Below, in pieces: positions 63,683 through 64,000 of a stretch of 64,000 nt of DNA. The DNA comes from Seminavis robusta (lineage: Eukaryota; Bacillariophyta; Bacillariophyceae; Naviculales; Naviculaceae). Each line of letters opens with the position of its first letter. Positions within the stretch are counted from its first letter, which is position 1. The notes below the pieces were generated by a model. It was not told the DNA's origin and did no database searches. It saw only the letters and a program-made list of their open reading frames with translations. Where the stretch lies: the NCBI GenBank assembly GCA_903772945.1, contig CAICTM010000241.1:22608-86607 (forward strand), read 5' to 3'. A program made the translations under genes and the position numbers.

Positions 63683-64000
63683 ATGGCTTTCTCCGCACAA
63701 CAAACGTTCTTATCTACCCTACTACAGAACAATTCTGCGTCCTCCATGGATATCGTTGCTGACAATGCCGCTGGGGCATCCTTCTCTTGCGTGAAGAAAA
63801 GCAAGCGCCCTTCTCGCTCTCGTTGGCAAGCAGAAGAAGGGTCCCAGCCCAGAAGAAGTGATACCCTCCATCAGCCCATAAGATCGGAAAGCAATGAAAA
63901 TGATATCCTCCGACGATGGGAAGAAGCTTCCGGGGTTCATGGACCAGAAAAGTCCCAACTGCCACCCGAAATCCCACAAAGAGGGATTCCGAACTATCCT
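63683..64000 (+). CDS. Small protein of the RW/RWEE family (copy 3, cut by window end)
   Basis: Opens at ATG 63683 and stays open through the last base (106 codons seen), so the 3' end is outside the window. The N-terminus MAFSAQQTFLSTLLQNNSAS matches the helix of the other two copies and is followed by SMDIVADNAAG. RW is at residues 47-48 and RWEE at 78-81. The linker between is Glu/Ser/Arg-rich, less basic than in copies 1 and 2. The family relation is firm at the N-terminus; function unknown. Confidence 0.7.
   Translation, partial: MAFSAQQTFLSTLLQNNSASSMDIVADNAAGASFSCVKKSKRPSRSRWQAEEGSQPRRSDTLHQPIRSESNENDILRRWEEASGVHGPEKSQLPPEIPQRGIPNYP

Overview
The window looks like nuclear DNA of a diatom, most plausibly a pennate benthic diatom of the Seminavis robusta type; this is an inference from gene content, not a match. 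The signs are intron-poor genes, a few 70-105 nt GT-AG introns, and predicted single-pass membrane proteins with extracellular leucine-rich repeats. Further signs are a class C (GABA-B-like) receptor, a SulP transporter whose N-terminus looks like a diatom plastid-targeting presequence, and many low-complexity proteins with no recognisable family. Intergenic DNA is long and rich in short palindromes (GCTAGC, ACCGGT) and decayed repeats. There are no rRNA genes, convincing tRNAs, CRISPR arrays or bacterial operon signals.

Layout, left half. 0.5-2.5 kb: a three-exon gene (minus) with two CCHC zinc-binding-like modules. 2.5-6 kb: non-coding, with a 407-bp inverted-repeat element wrapped around a 12-bp minisatellite (3956-4362) and a tandem duplication. 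6.0-8.1 kb: a two-exon secreted protein with two SET domains (minus). 9.2-10.4 kb: a charged Ser/Arg/Glu-rich protein (minus). 11.4-13.3 kb: SulP anion transporter (minus). 15.0-17.5 kb: LRR transmembrane protein (plus). 19.3-22.2 kb: a DNA transposon with about 120-135 bp terminal inverted repeats. It holds a broken transposase-like N-terminus, an intact spliced gene on the opposite strand and a third ORF broken by one stop. 22.8-25.7 kb: a second LRR transmembrane protein (minus) with four copies of a ~50-residue repeat. 26.1-29.3 kb: TPR + DUF4470-like protein (plus).

Layout, right half. 29.6-32.2 kb and 48.0-50.3 kb: two divergent MAN1/Src1-type inner nuclear membrane proteins (both minus). 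34.0-35.6 kb: a tandemly duplicated small gene whose second copy lost the original ATG and received an insertion in its tail. 38.2-38.6 kb: a small acidic protein. 42.7-45.4 kb: class C GPCR-like receptor (minus), bracketed by homologous repeats in inverted orientation and by a near-perfect 137-bp foldback element at 45.64 kb. 53.2-55.8 kb: a large basic/acidic low-complexity protein (plus). 58.0, 60.1 and 63.7 kb: three paralogous small proteins sharing an N-terminal helix and two RW motifs, the last cut by the window end.

The genes do not form one pathway. Several are membrane or surface sensing proteins (two LRR-TM proteins, the GPCR), two concern the nuclear envelope, and the rest are small lineage-restricted families. 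The best candidate for an undescribed system is the 2.9-kb transposon with accessory genes at 19.3-22.2 kb. The RW/RWEE small-protein family and the minisatellite-bearing inverted-repeat element come next. All domain names come from reading motifs by eye; no search was run.
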